Origin: a virus
Virus record (IMG/VR): IMGVR_UViG_3300024999_001865
Coordinates: 1 to 41,319 of that record
DNA: 41,319 nt
Reading direction: 5' to 3' (one strand)
Both the position numbers and the translations under genes were made by a program. Below are positions 26,001 to 34,583 of this stretch, piece after piece. Positions within the stretch are counted from its first letter, which is position 1, and each line of letters begins with the position of its first letter. The notes under the pieces were generated by a model, which ran no database searches, was not told where the DNA came from, and saw nothing but the letters and a program-made list of their open reading frames with translations.

Positions 26001-27952
26001 TAGCATTTTCGAGATAGTCTTCAGTTGAACCGTCAACGTCTTCTAATGCTTTGGAGATGTCATATATTTTTTCTTTAGCTTCAGGTGCAACACCACTCAA
26101 TATAAGAAGACCTTCAACAAATGGTTTGATAATATCCATAGACATAGTTGGATTAGCTCTTGAAATAGCAGTTATTAAATTGTTGATTGCGTCTTGATGT
26201 ATTTTTGTAGCTTCGGAAGCTTTAATACTGCCCTTTTGAAGACCAGTTAGCGAAGTATTCCATTCGTCCATAATTGGTTTAATGTTTGCGTCTGTTTTAA
26301 AAGTATTAAACATCTGAGATAAAACTTGTGATGGAACTTTACCACTTTCATTTATTTCAGATATTATTCCCATATATGATTTTGAGAAATTACTTAAAGA
26401 ATTAGAAGATAAATTCAAAGATTCTAGTTCTGTTTGAGTGACTGCTTTTAATCCACTACTCATTTCAGAATTTGCTTTTAATATCTCACCTTGAACGGTA
26501 GCAATATCACCTTTGATTTTATTAATATCTATATCGAATCCTGCTACTTTTGATAACTTTTCATCTGGTGTATAGGTGTTATTTGGGCCTAATACATTAG
26601 TTCTGACTTGTTCTTTTTTAGCCAAATCATCTTTTAGATCATTTAACTTATTTTGCTTTTCAATTATATCATCCATTTGAGAAGATTCATTCTTATAGAA
26701 ATCACTAACTAATTTTTGTTTATTGATTTCTAATTCTTCTCTTTTTAAGTCTAAATATTCACGAAGACTATCCGCAGAACCTAATATTGCCTTACCTTCT
26801 GAGTCAAAACCTTCTACAGATTGAGGTAAGAGCGAAGATAATTTTTCAGTTGCCTCCGATAGTTTTTGAGTCTCTTCTGTAGTTTTATTTTTCTTAGTAG
26901 ATAGTTCATCGTATGTGGATATTAAAGTTTCTGATTGTGTTATTTCAGAAGATAGTGTTGATATGTTATTTTTAATACTATCAAAAGCATCTTTTGCTTT
27001 TTCTTTAGCATGAATCCAAGAATCTGCAAAACTCATTACTTTACTAATGACAAACATAAGTGCAACCGATAATCCTAACGTGGCAACCGCCTGAAACGTA
27101 GCCATAGCAACCCTTGTTGCAACCGCAGATGATGCTAATGATCTCATTGCATTACTAATTCCTGTAATAGCAATACCTAATCCATTTGCCCATCCAGTTC
27201 TTCCCATTGCAGTTTGTTGTACAATAGCCAAACGTAGATTTGTTATGTACCCCATAACTGAAACACTTGCCATTTGGAAACCAACAACGAATGGATTTAC
27301 TCTCCATGTATTTGCGAGGCCACTAAATTGTCTCATAACTATTGCCGTTTCCATTACAGATGTTTTAAACGCTAACATTGGAGCAATTAAGAATGACCTA
27401 CTCATAAAACCTTGGAATTTAGTAGAAAATAATGATGCCGTTAAAACAACTGTTGCCAATATGGTTGGAATTCCACCCATCACATTAGCAAAACTTGCGA
27501 AGCCTGATATTACGATTGTTAAACCTTTTACTAAGTTTTTCCACGTATCTGTATTTATTGAATTTAAATAAAATTTCTCCCAAGATGCGGTTAGTCGTGA
27601 TACGGAGGCAGACAAACTGTCATTATAAATAGCCTGTTTTTGTGCTGTTACGCCTTCACTCTCTTGTGCAGCAGTAGTATTTTGTAAAACTTTGTCGTAA
27701 TTTGTCATAAGAGAAATAAATGCATTTCTTCTATACATACCAGCAGCAGCAGTTGCAATAGATTGACGTTCCACATCATTTAAAATCTTCCATTTTTCGC
27801 TTAATTCCGACAAAACTTCTCCCATTGGTCGAATCGTGTCGGAAGATGATTTAATTGCTACTCCAATGGCGTTAAATTTCTTTTCGATACCTTTAAATTC
27901 TTCTGGATTTGATTCTTCTCCTACATTAGATATTCGTGAAATTACGGTTCTT
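23062..27952 (-). CDS. Tape measure protein, exon 2 (with internal lytic transglycosylase domain)
   Basis: Exon 2 starts at 27952 with the last base of a split Leu codon (TT|A) and gives RTVISRISNVGEESNPEEFK before the internal Met at 27825. The whole spliced protein is about 2152 residues (exon 1 gives 522 full codons). Two hydrophobic stretches near joined residues 670-705 and 805-830 are typical tape measure membrane segments. Residues about 1357-1490 form a soluble lytic transglycosylase domain (catalytic Glu in IKKESGFNAKAH, then GLTQLMPGTAKDLG and LALASYNWGIGNVKKAL) to open peptidoglycan during DNA entry. Long coiled coils follow to about 1980. A Gly/Ser/Asn-rich tail ends the protein. 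Confidence 0.88.
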
Positions 27953-28202
27953 CATTCTGTTACTTTCGCTTATTTGTAAATAAACTACTGACTATTCAAA
28001 ATAATGAATAGCGGAAATGGTTCTTCTTTAGGTAATTATTTCATACCGACCATTTCTCTCTCCCTTATATAGTGGTTATATAGGAGATGTTCTGACTGTC
28101 GCTTGTATATCTATCATTTTGATAAATACACTTCTCTCACTCAGTCGATCAACGTCTTATATTGATTAATTTGATAAATATAAACATAGGTGGCACTATG
28201 TT

Positions 28203-29237
28203 TTAGGAAATTAATTTATTTATTACTTCATTATACTCACTTTTTGTGTATTTTTTAAATGTATAGATGTTTTTATAAAATTTATTGTTGTTGCAATTTC
28301 TATATATCGCATCACTGGCAGAACTACTAGATATAGTTATTCCTTTTTCTACAAGCCAATTGGCACATTCATTTAAAGAAGAATGTGTAATTATTAATTT
28401 ATTGTTCCTATCATATACTTCAATAACAGAAGAATTAGAAAATGATTTTTTATTTACATCGTTTACTATAAAATTAATAAATTGTCCTTGATTAGACATA
28501 ATTTCATTAAATTCATCTTTATTAATAGTGTAGAATAATAATCCTTTATAGTTTTTATCCTTATCAATATTGGTACGAATTGCTTTCTTGCCTCCATTGT
28601 GATTTTTAATTAAACCAATTCCAGTTAACCACTCTCCACACAGAGATAAAGACTCGGAACAATTTATTATATTATTGTTTGTATCTTTTACTAGAATGCA
28701 TTTAGAGTTATATCTGTTTAATCCTTTATTCTTATCCTTGACAGAACCAGAATTTCTTAATTGAAATCCAAACTTTCTTAAAACTCTACCAATAATAACA
28801 TCACTTACTTTGAAATATTTAGAAATCTCATAAGATGATTGACCTTTGTTTGTATACATATCAATAATTTCATCTTTATAATCTTCTATGTCAAACCCAT
28901 GAGATTCCATTCTATTTCTTTTAGTTTCTTCTTCAGAAGGTTTATAACCACTAACTCCTTCCCCTCCATCAGTCATATTGCATAAACTAAATCCATCTAC
29001 AAATCTGTATTCATTTATATACCAACATTCGTATTCAAATGCCTCGTTTTCAGATAAATTTTCTTGTAAAATATGCACTACTGTTTTAGTTTTATTATAT
29101 ATATTCTTGAAATATTTGCTTCTTCCTATAGTTTTGCACCATCTATCATTTTTACCTTTTCCTACATAGAATGGTTCATTAGAATCTAACCTAATCCATT
29201 CATAAACATAATATATATTATTATTGTCTATTATAAT
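28203..29237 (-). CDS. Intron-encoded GIY-YIG homing endonuclease
   Basis: The GIY-YIG core begins YVYEWIRLDSNEPFYVGKGK (about residues 10-30) with the conserved Arg region (NDRWCK) and continues ENEAFEYECWYINEY with the Glu. A recombinase-like helix-turn-helix (YEISKYFKVSDVIIGRVLRK) and two NUMOD1-like repeats (SKCILVKDTNNNIINCSESL and SSVIEVYDRNNKLIITHSSL) complete the DNA-binding part. There is no ATG, GTG or TTG before the GIY motif. An in-frame GTG at 29078 would remove the YVY and FYVG motifs. AGGAGG (29252-29257) precedes a 13-bp tandem duplication, and in-frame ATA/ATT codons are the only possible starts. The coordinates given use ATT at 29237. It lies inside the intron. Confidence 0.75.
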   Translation of the reverse strand: MIIDNNNIYYVYEWIRLDSNEPFYVGKGKNDRWCKTIGRSKYFKNIYNKTKTVVHILQENLSENEAFEYECWYINEYRFVDGFSLCNMTDGGEGVSGYKPSEEETKRNRMESHGFDIEDYKDEIIDMYTNKGQSSYEISKYFKVSDVIIGRVLRKFGFQLRNSGSVKDKNKGLNRYNSKCILVKDTNNNIINCSESLSLCGEWLTGIGLIKNHNGGKKAIRTNIDKDKNYKGLLFYTINKDEFNEIMSNQGQFINFIVNDVNKKSFSNSSVIEVYDRNNKLIITHSSLNECANWLVEKGITISSSSASDAIYRNCNNNKFYKNIYTFKKYTKSEYNEVINKLIS

Positions 29238-29287
29238 TGTCTATTATAATTCCTCCTATAAAATTATTTATCCTAAAATTTTACATA

Positions 29288-29320
29288 CAAAAAGAAGAGT
29301 AGTTAGGATTCTACTCTTCT
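29288..29320 (-). terminator. Terminator-like hairpin inside the group I intron
   Basis: A perfect 10-bp stem (29293-29302 with 29311-29320) with an 8-nt loop is followed on the minus strand by TTTTTG. It lies between exon 1 and the endonuclease gene. It may be a peripheral intron hairpin that resembles a terminator, or a real attenuator limiting transcription of exon 2. Confidence 0.5.
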
Positions 29321-29523
29321 CAATGGAATGATCAGTCCCATCTATCTCTTTGTAAAAATTATCAATATTAAGTATTTATCAAATTTAATCAATATAAGTT
29401 CGCCCCTGTCGTCTCAACCACGAGACTTCCAAGTTATCTGTAATATTCGCCACAAATATTACAACAATCAGAGAGAATTTGTTAAGGTGGTTTATGAATT
29501 ATGCCACCAGAGCACCAAAAAAT

Positions 29524-31091
29524 AATGCATTGGCGTTTTCTGAGCCGCTACGTCTAGTGACCTCTATCATGGTGGACAGGATGCCAGTCGTAGTCGAAAT
29601 ATCCAACCCTGCGTCTTTTGCCACACTACCAACAGTTCTTAATCCGCTGGAAATCTCAGCAACACCTTTAGGAAAGTCTAATTGCAACATTCGTGCTGCA
29701 CCAAGAATAGAATCAGTAACTCCAGTTATTTCATTAGCAGTTAAACGATATTGGGTCATTACCCCCATTAACTCATCACTGGTCTGCTCAATTCCCTGTC
29801 CAGTGATGGAACTAAGAGTCACCGCACTTCGACTCTTAGTTAAAACCTCTTCAATTGTAGAGGTGTACGTCCCGAAGACAGCTATGGCTTTCATTACTGT
29901 ATCTGTTGTTGCTCCCATTTCAGTAGCAAAAGCATTAGCAGTATTTGTTATTTCACTAAAAACTAAATTAGTATCAGACATTTCCAACTGTAAATTTGTG
30001 AATAATTTTGATTGCCCAGACATAAATTCAAATGCCTCTTGTAATTTATGGAGGCTATTCATCACCAAAGTCGAGGCTACTATCCATAGCGGGAAACGTT
30101 GCAATGCGATGGAAAAACTTTCTCCTAGTCCAATTTGTCTATTAGCTAAATTACCAGTAGATGTACTTAATGAATCCATTTGACCTCTAAGCATATTGTA
30201 ATTACCAGAAACACTCATGCTTTGAGTTTCATTTAACTTGTAAGTTTGAGTTACCTGTTGCATTCCTGTACTTAAAGTTCTCAATTTAGCATTTAATAAT
30301 TCTAAATCAGGTATTAATTTTGCAGTTTTAAAATCAATAGGATTGCTACCAGATTGTTGTTTAAGAATATTAAATTGAGTAGACACATTTTTTAAATCAG
30401 AAAAAGTTCTTTGTGCTATTGCGGTTGACTGATTAAGCAAATCTGGGACTTTGGTACTTGAGCCAATTTGTTGAAATGACCTACTCGCTTCATCAAATTG
30501 ATATTTAAGTCTAATGGTTTCATTTTGTGCATTTTTTAATACAGCAATTAATTTACCTGCTTGATCATAATCATAACTAATTAAAGTATTGCTTTTGTAT
30601 TGACCAGAAGCAGTTAAACTATCAGCAAAAGTCTTAGCCTGTGCTAGTGACCCAGTTCCAGGAGTTGCAACACTGGTTTGACCTTGAACTTGAACCCTAA
30701 TTAATGGCCTTAATCCTTCTATTTGTTGCTTTAATTTTGCAATTTCAGAAGGAGGAACAAATAGAGTTAAATTAATTCGTTTTCCATCAATTTTAGATGT
30801 ATCAAGTTTTAAATTACCTAATTTAAAAGAAATAGATTCTATTTTACTTTTTATTTCTTTCGTTGCATTTGAAGGAAGTTTTACATTATTTATTGATACA
30901 TTCTCTAATTTAATTGAGAGTTTATCCAAATTCGTTTTTAAAGCATTTAATGCACCAGAATCTATTTTTATTTTATCAATTGTAATTGGATTTGCTTTTA
31001 CAAAATTATTTAATTTATCAATTGTAGCTTTTATTTCTGATTGGTCGTATTTTATTATTAATTTAGCACCAACAGTATATGTAGTACCCAT
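29524..31091 (-). CDS. Tape measure protein, exon 1
   Basis: From ATG 31091 (MGTTYTVGAKLIIKYDQSEI) the frame runs 522 full codons and then TT at the splice site. Without splicing it would add FFGALVA and stop. The N-terminus has long amphipathic helices (KATIDKLNNFVKANPITIDK; ALKTNLDKLSIKLENVSINN). Residues about 390-522 hold the conserved tape measure core (NTANAFATEMGATTDTVMKA, LMGVMTQYRLTANEITGVTD, TTGILSTMIEVTRRSGSENANAL), in which the intron sits. The tape measure sets tail length and acts during DNA injection. It follows the gp10-like protein gene by 14 bp. Confidence 0.88.
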
Positions 31092-31105
31092 TAAACATCA
31101 CCACC

Positions 31106-31567
31106 TTATAATTTTTTAATTGCATCACCTACTGCTTTATCTATTAAATTAGCAATATTATCTGCATTGTTTTCTATCGTATTTTTCATAAATGATCTTG
31201 GGCGATTATATCCATAAGGATATTGAAAATCATACCCCTCCCCAGTTTCTACTATTCCTGCGTATGACTCTAATGGATTGTTTGAATCATACATATGATG
31301 ACTTTGTGCAACATTATCATCCACATAAACATCTATGCTTATTCCATTTAAATCCTTATTTATGGGAGACTTTTTTACAGCTCTTTTCAAATTATAAGTG
31401 CGTTCATACATTGGATCTGATGGAGTATATTTATCATATACATCTAAATCTATATGTTCACGGACATCATCAATTAATACATCTCCAATAATTTTTAATT
31501 GACTAGATAATTCTTGCTCTAGTTTCTTTATTAAATCATTTGCTAAAAATGATATATCTTTTGGCAA
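31106..31567 (-). CDS. HK97 gp10-like tail completion protein
   Basis: About 153 residues with LANDLIKKLEQELSSQLKII then VDDVREHIDLDVYDKYTP-type middle (DVREHIDLDVYDKYTPSDPM), AGIVETGEGYDFQYPYGYNR, PRPRSFMKNTIENNADNI-like end (RPRSFMKNTIENNADNIANL). The layout, an N-terminal helix, a beta meander with the Y...R...F motif and a C-terminal helix, matches HK97 gp10-like proteins, which finish the head-tail joint or the tail terminus. I prefer TTG 31567, 8 nt after AGAAGG, to the GTG at 31576 that abuts it. It is the last gene before the tape measure. Fair confidence from position and pattern. Confidence 0.55.
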   Translation of the reverse strand: MPKDISFLANDLIKKLEQELSSQLKIIGDVLIDDVREHIDLDVYDKYTPSDPMYERTYNLKRAVKKSPINKDLNGISIDVYVDDNVAQSHHMYDSNNPLESYAGIVETGEGYDFQYPYGYNRPRSFMKNTIENNADNIANLIDKAVGDAIKKL

Positions 31568-31596
31568 CTTTTTCACCTTCTTTTGTTATATTTCTC

Positions 31597-31626
31597 TTTA
31601 CAATTGCATATCTATTAGTATATAAT
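31597..31626 (+). promoter_or_regulatory. Promoter of the plus-strand membrane-protein gene
   Basis: TTTACA (31597-31602) and TATAAT (31621-31626) are 18 bp apart. An AAGGAG site follows at 31637-31642, giving a very short leader. Confidence 0.6.
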
Positions 31627-31650
31627 TGGAAATAAAAAGGAGTGTTTAAC

Positions 31651-32157
31651 TTGGGTAAAATAGTATTAGCAATAATAATATTTATTATAATAATGGCTAT
31701 AATGGAAATAATTAATGAACCAAAAGATAAAAAGTTAGAGCGATTAAAAACTACAAAGCAAACTATAAATTCAATATCATTAATTCATATAGACGGAATA
31801 CCTAATTATGGTAATGGAACAAAAGTAAAATTTTCAAAGACTCCAAATGAAATAACTATTGATAAAGCTTATTCTATCCCTACAAAAAACATAGAATCAA
31901 CCTTGTTTAATTCTTCCAAGGAACTTACAGAACATCAAAAGAGTGTTGTAGGAAGATCATTACTTGGAGGACTATTATTAGGCCCAATAGGTGCTGTAAT
32001 TGGAGGAATATCAGGTGTAGGAACACAAAAAGAAACATCAATGATATGGGTGATAACTATTAATTATAAAGAGCATAGTCAAAACAAAACAATTGTATTA
32101 GCAACTGAGGACGAATTTATGATTCCACGTTTAAAAACGGCATTAAACGTATATTGA
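31651..32157 (+). CDS. Membrane-anchored protein with glycine-zipper segment, opposite-strand cassette
   Basis: About 168 residues. An N-terminal transmembrane helix (GKIVLAIIIFIIIMAIMEII) is followed by a soluble beta-rich part (YGNGTKVKFSKTPNEITIDK) and a Gly-rich segment SLLGGLLLGPIGAVIGGISG (about 110-130) that looks like a glycine zipper, then a beta-rich end. TTG 31651 is chosen, 8 nt after AAGGAG; the GTG at 31642 overlaps that site. It has its own promoter (31597-31626) and terminator (32163-32194) and is read against the tail operon. A host-membrane or superinfection-related moron is the likeliest reading; function is unknown. Confidence 0.6.
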   Translation: MGKIVLAIIIFIIIMAIMEIINEPKDKKLERLKTTKQTINSISLIHIDGIPNYGNGTKVKFSKTPNEITIDKAYSIPTKNIESTLFNSSKELTEHQKSVVGRSLLGGLLLGPIGAVIGGISGVGTQKETSMIWVITINYKEHSQNKTIVLATEDEFMIPRLKTALNVY

Positions 32158-32162
32158 ATACC

Positions 32163-32194
32163 AAAAGAACCCATATTTCTACGGGTTCTTTTTA
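32163..32194. terminator. Bidirectional terminator between moron and tail chaperone
   Basis: A 10-bp stem (AAAAGAACCC 32163-32172 with GGGTTCTTTT 32183-32192) ends in T-rich sequence on the plus strand and in TTTT on the minus strand. It follows the moron gene and also the tail chaperone gene read from the other side. Confidence 0.8.
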
Positions 32195-32216
32195 TTTATT
32201 ATTCTATAATAATTTA

Positions 32217-32678
32217 TTATTTATCAACGTCCAATATTTCTACTTTTTTATTTTCTTCTACCATTTTTTCTACACTTTCCTTAAATTGTTCTGCAACATT
32301 CCCCATTTTTAAAAGTTCATTTTCTGGCAATAAATCAAGAATTTTTCCAAACAATTCTAGTTCAATTAATTTATCTGCCATTATTAATAATTTTTCACCT
32401 TCATCTTGAATAGGGATATTTGTAAAGTATTTTAGCATAAGCATTGGAAGGATAATACTATCTTTTAGATTATCAATATTCTCCATATCCTCAAGTTCTT
32501 CAATAATATTCATGTAATCAATCATAATCTTTTGGGTGTCCGTTTTTTTGAGATATTTAGAGAACTCTATTTCATATTCCTCACCAAAGCGGTCTGTTAC
32601 CCTTTCTGTAATTTTCTCATTGAATTTACTGAACCCTTTGTTTAAAGATACCTCATTTAATTTTTTAACACTTGCCAT
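32217..32678 (-). CDS. Probable tail assembly chaperone
   Basis: 153 residues, highly helical and charged: VKKLNEVSLNKGFSKFNEKI, EYEIEFSKYLKKTDTQKIMI, then MADKLIELELFGKILDLLPE. Length, helicity and position just before the gp10-like and tape measure genes fit a siphoviral tail assembly chaperone (the lambda gpG position). No slippery heptamer with an extended overlapping frame is visible at its 3' end, so the usual frameshift-made second form seems to be absent or displaced by the plus-strand cassette. It starts 32 bp after the Vsr-like endonuclease stop. Assignment is by context and composition, not motif. Confidence 0.5.
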   Translation of the reverse strand: MASVKKLNEVSLNKGFSKFNEKITERVTDRFGEEYEIEFSKYLKKTDTQKIMIDYMNIIEELEDMENIDNLKDSIILPMLMLKYFTNIPIQDEGEKLLIMADKLIELELFGKILDLLPENELLKMGNVAEQFKESVEKMVEENKKVEILDVDK

Positions 32679-32710
32679 TTTATTTTTCCTTCTTTCTTTA
32701 AATATTTAAT

Positions 32711-33982
32711 TTATATAGATATTTCTTTAACGCTGTTTATGCTTGCATCATTTATTATAGGAGCGTTGTTTGCCAAAACATTTTCTAATATCTTTTCAAT
32801 CCTATCAAAATCCCAATACCATATTTCTAGAAAATTAATGTTATTGTCTTCAGCATATTCTTTTTTGCGTCTGTCATGTTCCTGCTGTATCATAAACTCT
32901 ACATCACTTTGGTTTCCTGCTGTTCCATCATGATATTGCCCTTGATATTCTATAAGAAGATTTATGTTTGGCAAGTAATGATCATATGATAATAATCCAT
33001 TACCAACTCCTCGTAAACCTTCAAATGTTTTTTGTTGTATAAAGTAATTTTTTATGCGTTTTTCTAATTGATTCAATGAACTATATTCTTCTTGACTAAT
33101 CTTAACCCAATCATTGTCTATCAAAATATTATCAATCGATTTTTCGCCTTTTGATTCACTACATTCAGGACAACCTCTGCCGTTGTTTCTATCTGCTATT
33201 CTAGATATCCATTCATTCCCACATTCTTTACATATCCAAAACACCTTTTCTCCACTTTTAGGTGCAAATTCATTTGGTCTTTTAGTATTTTTCTTGTAAT
33301 TCCATTCTTCACAAAGTATTGGATTTATAATTAATAAATTATAATCTTCGGATGGTAAATTATGTGAACAATAAGGACAGTTATGATTATCAATACCCCT
33401 TTCATATACACGGGTACTCCATTCATGTTTTGGATTGTCTTTGCATTGCCACCACACTTCTATATTACTTCCCGGCGTAACATCACAAGGGGCTATATTG
33501 ATATTTTTTATAGGATGCCACTCTTTAATTAGATCAGGTCTTTTTGTTGCTAAACAATTAGACAAACCTACTTGTTTACCATGACAAACCCCACAACCTT
33601 CACCCTTATAAATAAGATGCCAAGTTGAATTAAATATTTCTCCACATTCTTTTTTAAAACATTTCCATTTTAATTTTTCATTAGTGCCTTTATAAATTTG
33701 ATTGTCTAATAATTCATATGGTTTATTTTCTAATTTACACCACAATTTAATATTTTGAATCGTGAATAGATTTGATTTATGAAACTTTTCAGGATAACTT
33801 TTGTTGTATTTTAAATTATCAAATTTAGCCATATAATAATAACCTTCTTGATCTTTAAACACTAATTTTTGTCTGTTGTTTGTATATATCTCACTTACTA
33901 AAATCAAATTGAATTTATTTAATGCAAATTGTTTAACAACATCTATTGTAATTTTATCAAATTGATTATTTCCACTTCTCAT
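32711..33982 (-). CDS. Homing endonuclease: zinc ribbons plus Vsr-like nuclease (second copy)
   Basis: 423 residues. The N-terminal 100 residues are of unknown type. Three zinc-ribbon modules follow (about 115-275): CFKKECGEIFNS with CGVC, CKDNPKHEWS with CPYC, and CKECGNEWIS with CPEC. The C-terminal 105 residues (QKTFEGLRGVGNGLLSYDHY, NINLLIEYQGQYHD, EHDRRKKEYAEDNNINFLEI) are clearly related to the 2431-3360 protein and to EDxHD/Vsr-type homing endonucleases. It lies upstream of the tail chaperone with no broken gene around it. A DNA-cutting selfish gene is the best reading. Confidence 0.75.
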   Translation of the reverse strand: MRSGNNQFDKITIDVVKQFALNKFNLILVSEIYTNNRQKLVFKDQEGYYYMAKFDNLKYNKSYPEKFHKSNLFTIQNIKLWCKLENKPYELLDNQIYKGTNEKLKWKCFKKECGEIFNSTWHLIYKGEGCGVCHGKQVGLSNCLATKRPDLIKEWHPIKNINIAPCDVTPGSNIEVWWQCKDNPKHEWSTRVYERGIDNHNCPYCSHNLPSEDYNLLIINPILCEEWNYKKNTKRPNEFAPKSGEKVFWICKECGNEWISRIADRNNGRGCPECSESKGEKSIDNILIDNDWVKISQEEYSSLNQLEKRIKNYFIQQKTFEGLRGVGNGLLSYDHYLPNINLLIEYQGQYHDGTAGNQSDVEFMIQQEHDRRKKEYAEDNNINFLEIWYWDFDRIEKILENVLANNAPIINDASINSVKEISI

Positions 33983-34044
33983 CTTTCTACCTCCAAATTT
34001 AATAATAATTTAACTCCATATTCTCCAAAACAAAATTATATAAA

Positions 34045-34104
34045 TACAAGGGAGAGTCTTGGAGGTGACTCAATCAGGTTAATTACTCCTGATTCTCCCT
34101 TGTA
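34045..34104 (-). ncRNA. Structured RNA element B (three-way junction)
   Basis: An 11-bp outer stem (34045-34055 with 34094-34104) encloses two hairpins: GAGTC/GACTC (34054-34058 with 34067-34071; minus-strand loop ACCTCCAA, anti-Shine-Dalgarno-like) and AATCAGG/CCTGATT (34072-34078 with 34088-34094; minus-strand loop AGTAATTAA). The latter loop is identical to that of element A at 55-122. It lies after the stop of the 34125 gene. A terminator, processing site or regulatory RNA is possible. Confidence 0.5.
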
Positions 34105-34124
34105 AAACTATCAAACCAAAATCT

Positions 34125-34445
34125 TCACAAATCTAACTCAATCTCAATATCAACAATAACCATATTCTCATCTTTACCATTACTAACAAAATCCTTATGT
34201 ATCAAAATAACTTCATCTAAATCAACTTCTAAGGCTTTAAAAACAATACTACACCCAATCTCGCCATTCTTAATTTTCAAAGCCTTAAGCACATCATTAC
34301 ATGCCTTAAAATCCACAAATCCTCTACATTCCTCGCTGAAAGTTCTGTAAGAAACATATAATAACTCACCATCAATTTTCTTGAAGCAATCCCTACGAAC
34401 AAAATTACCGTACTGATCTTTGATTACCCAAATCATCTCTTTCAT
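34125..34445 (-). CDS. Hypothetical protein (106 aa)
   Basis: MKEMIWVIKDQYGNFVRRDC then alternating beta strands and a helix (CNDVLKALKIKNGEIGCSIV), ending in an acidic strand MVIVDIEIELDL. No family is recognised. ATG 34445 is preferred, 11 nt after AGAGGAG; the GTG at 34457 abuts that site. A strong promoter (34512-34540) lies upstream and the structured RNA element B follows the stop, so it is a single-gene unit. The WVIKDQYGNFV pattern resembles the start of the 37383 protein (VYVIKDSNNRFGG). Confidence 0.5.
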   Translation of the reverse strand: MKEMIWVIKDQYGNFVRRDCFKKIDGELLYVSYRTFSEECRGFVDFKACNDVLKALKIKNGEIGCSIVFKALEVDLDEVILIHKDFVSNGKDENMVIVDIEIELDL

Positions 34446-34511
34446 TATGTAATACACTCCTCTATACTTTACTAAAATTTAAAGCAAAATATTCATCTGC
34501 TCTATAAATAT

Positions 34512-34540
34512 AGTATAGCATGAGAAGTAAAAAGTGTAAA
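34512..34540 (-). promoter_or_regulatory. Promoter of the 34125-34445 gene
   Basis: Minus-strand TTTACA (34540-34535) and TATACT (34517-34512) are 17 bp apart, about 65 bp upstream of the ATG. Confidence 0.7.
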
Positions 34541-34583
34541 GCCTAAATGATAAAAATATATCAAATATATTTTAGCAATTTTA

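Larger units (their letters stand above)
27953..29523 (-). other. Group I self-splicing intron in the tape measure gene
   Basis: The exon frames are broken on each side by short junk tails. Exon 1 ends GCATT (U at the 5' splice site) and the intron ends in G at 27953, as group I introns require. The guide at intron positions 7-12 (29517-29512) reads UUUUUGGUGC including the preceding U tract. It pairs without a gap to the ligated junction GCAUU|AAGAA: G-C, C-G, A-U, U-G, U-G (P1, with the diagnostic U-G at the cut) then A-U, A-U, G-U, A-U, A-U (P10). A hairpin at 29486-29508 fits P2. A 24/25-bp helix joins 29374-29398 with 28156-28179 around the endonuclease gene. Confidence 0.88.

Noticed and set aside
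27826-27952. Treating 27825 as the start of a separate gene
   Set aside because: The frame continues upstream with conserved tape measure sequence to a group I splice site, so Met 27825 is internal.
29340-29460. GC-richer stretch resembling a tRNA
   Set aside because: The arms do not make a cloverleaf or acceptor stem; they fit group I intron helices better.
29479-30183. 234-codon open frame on the plus strand
   Set aside because: It is the antisense shadow of tape measure exon 1; no promoter, ribosome site or recognisable domain.
32217-32260. Programmed -1 frameshift at an A-rich run in the tail chaperone
   Set aside because: The heptamer is not in the X-XXY-YYZ register and the -1 frame stops within a few codons.
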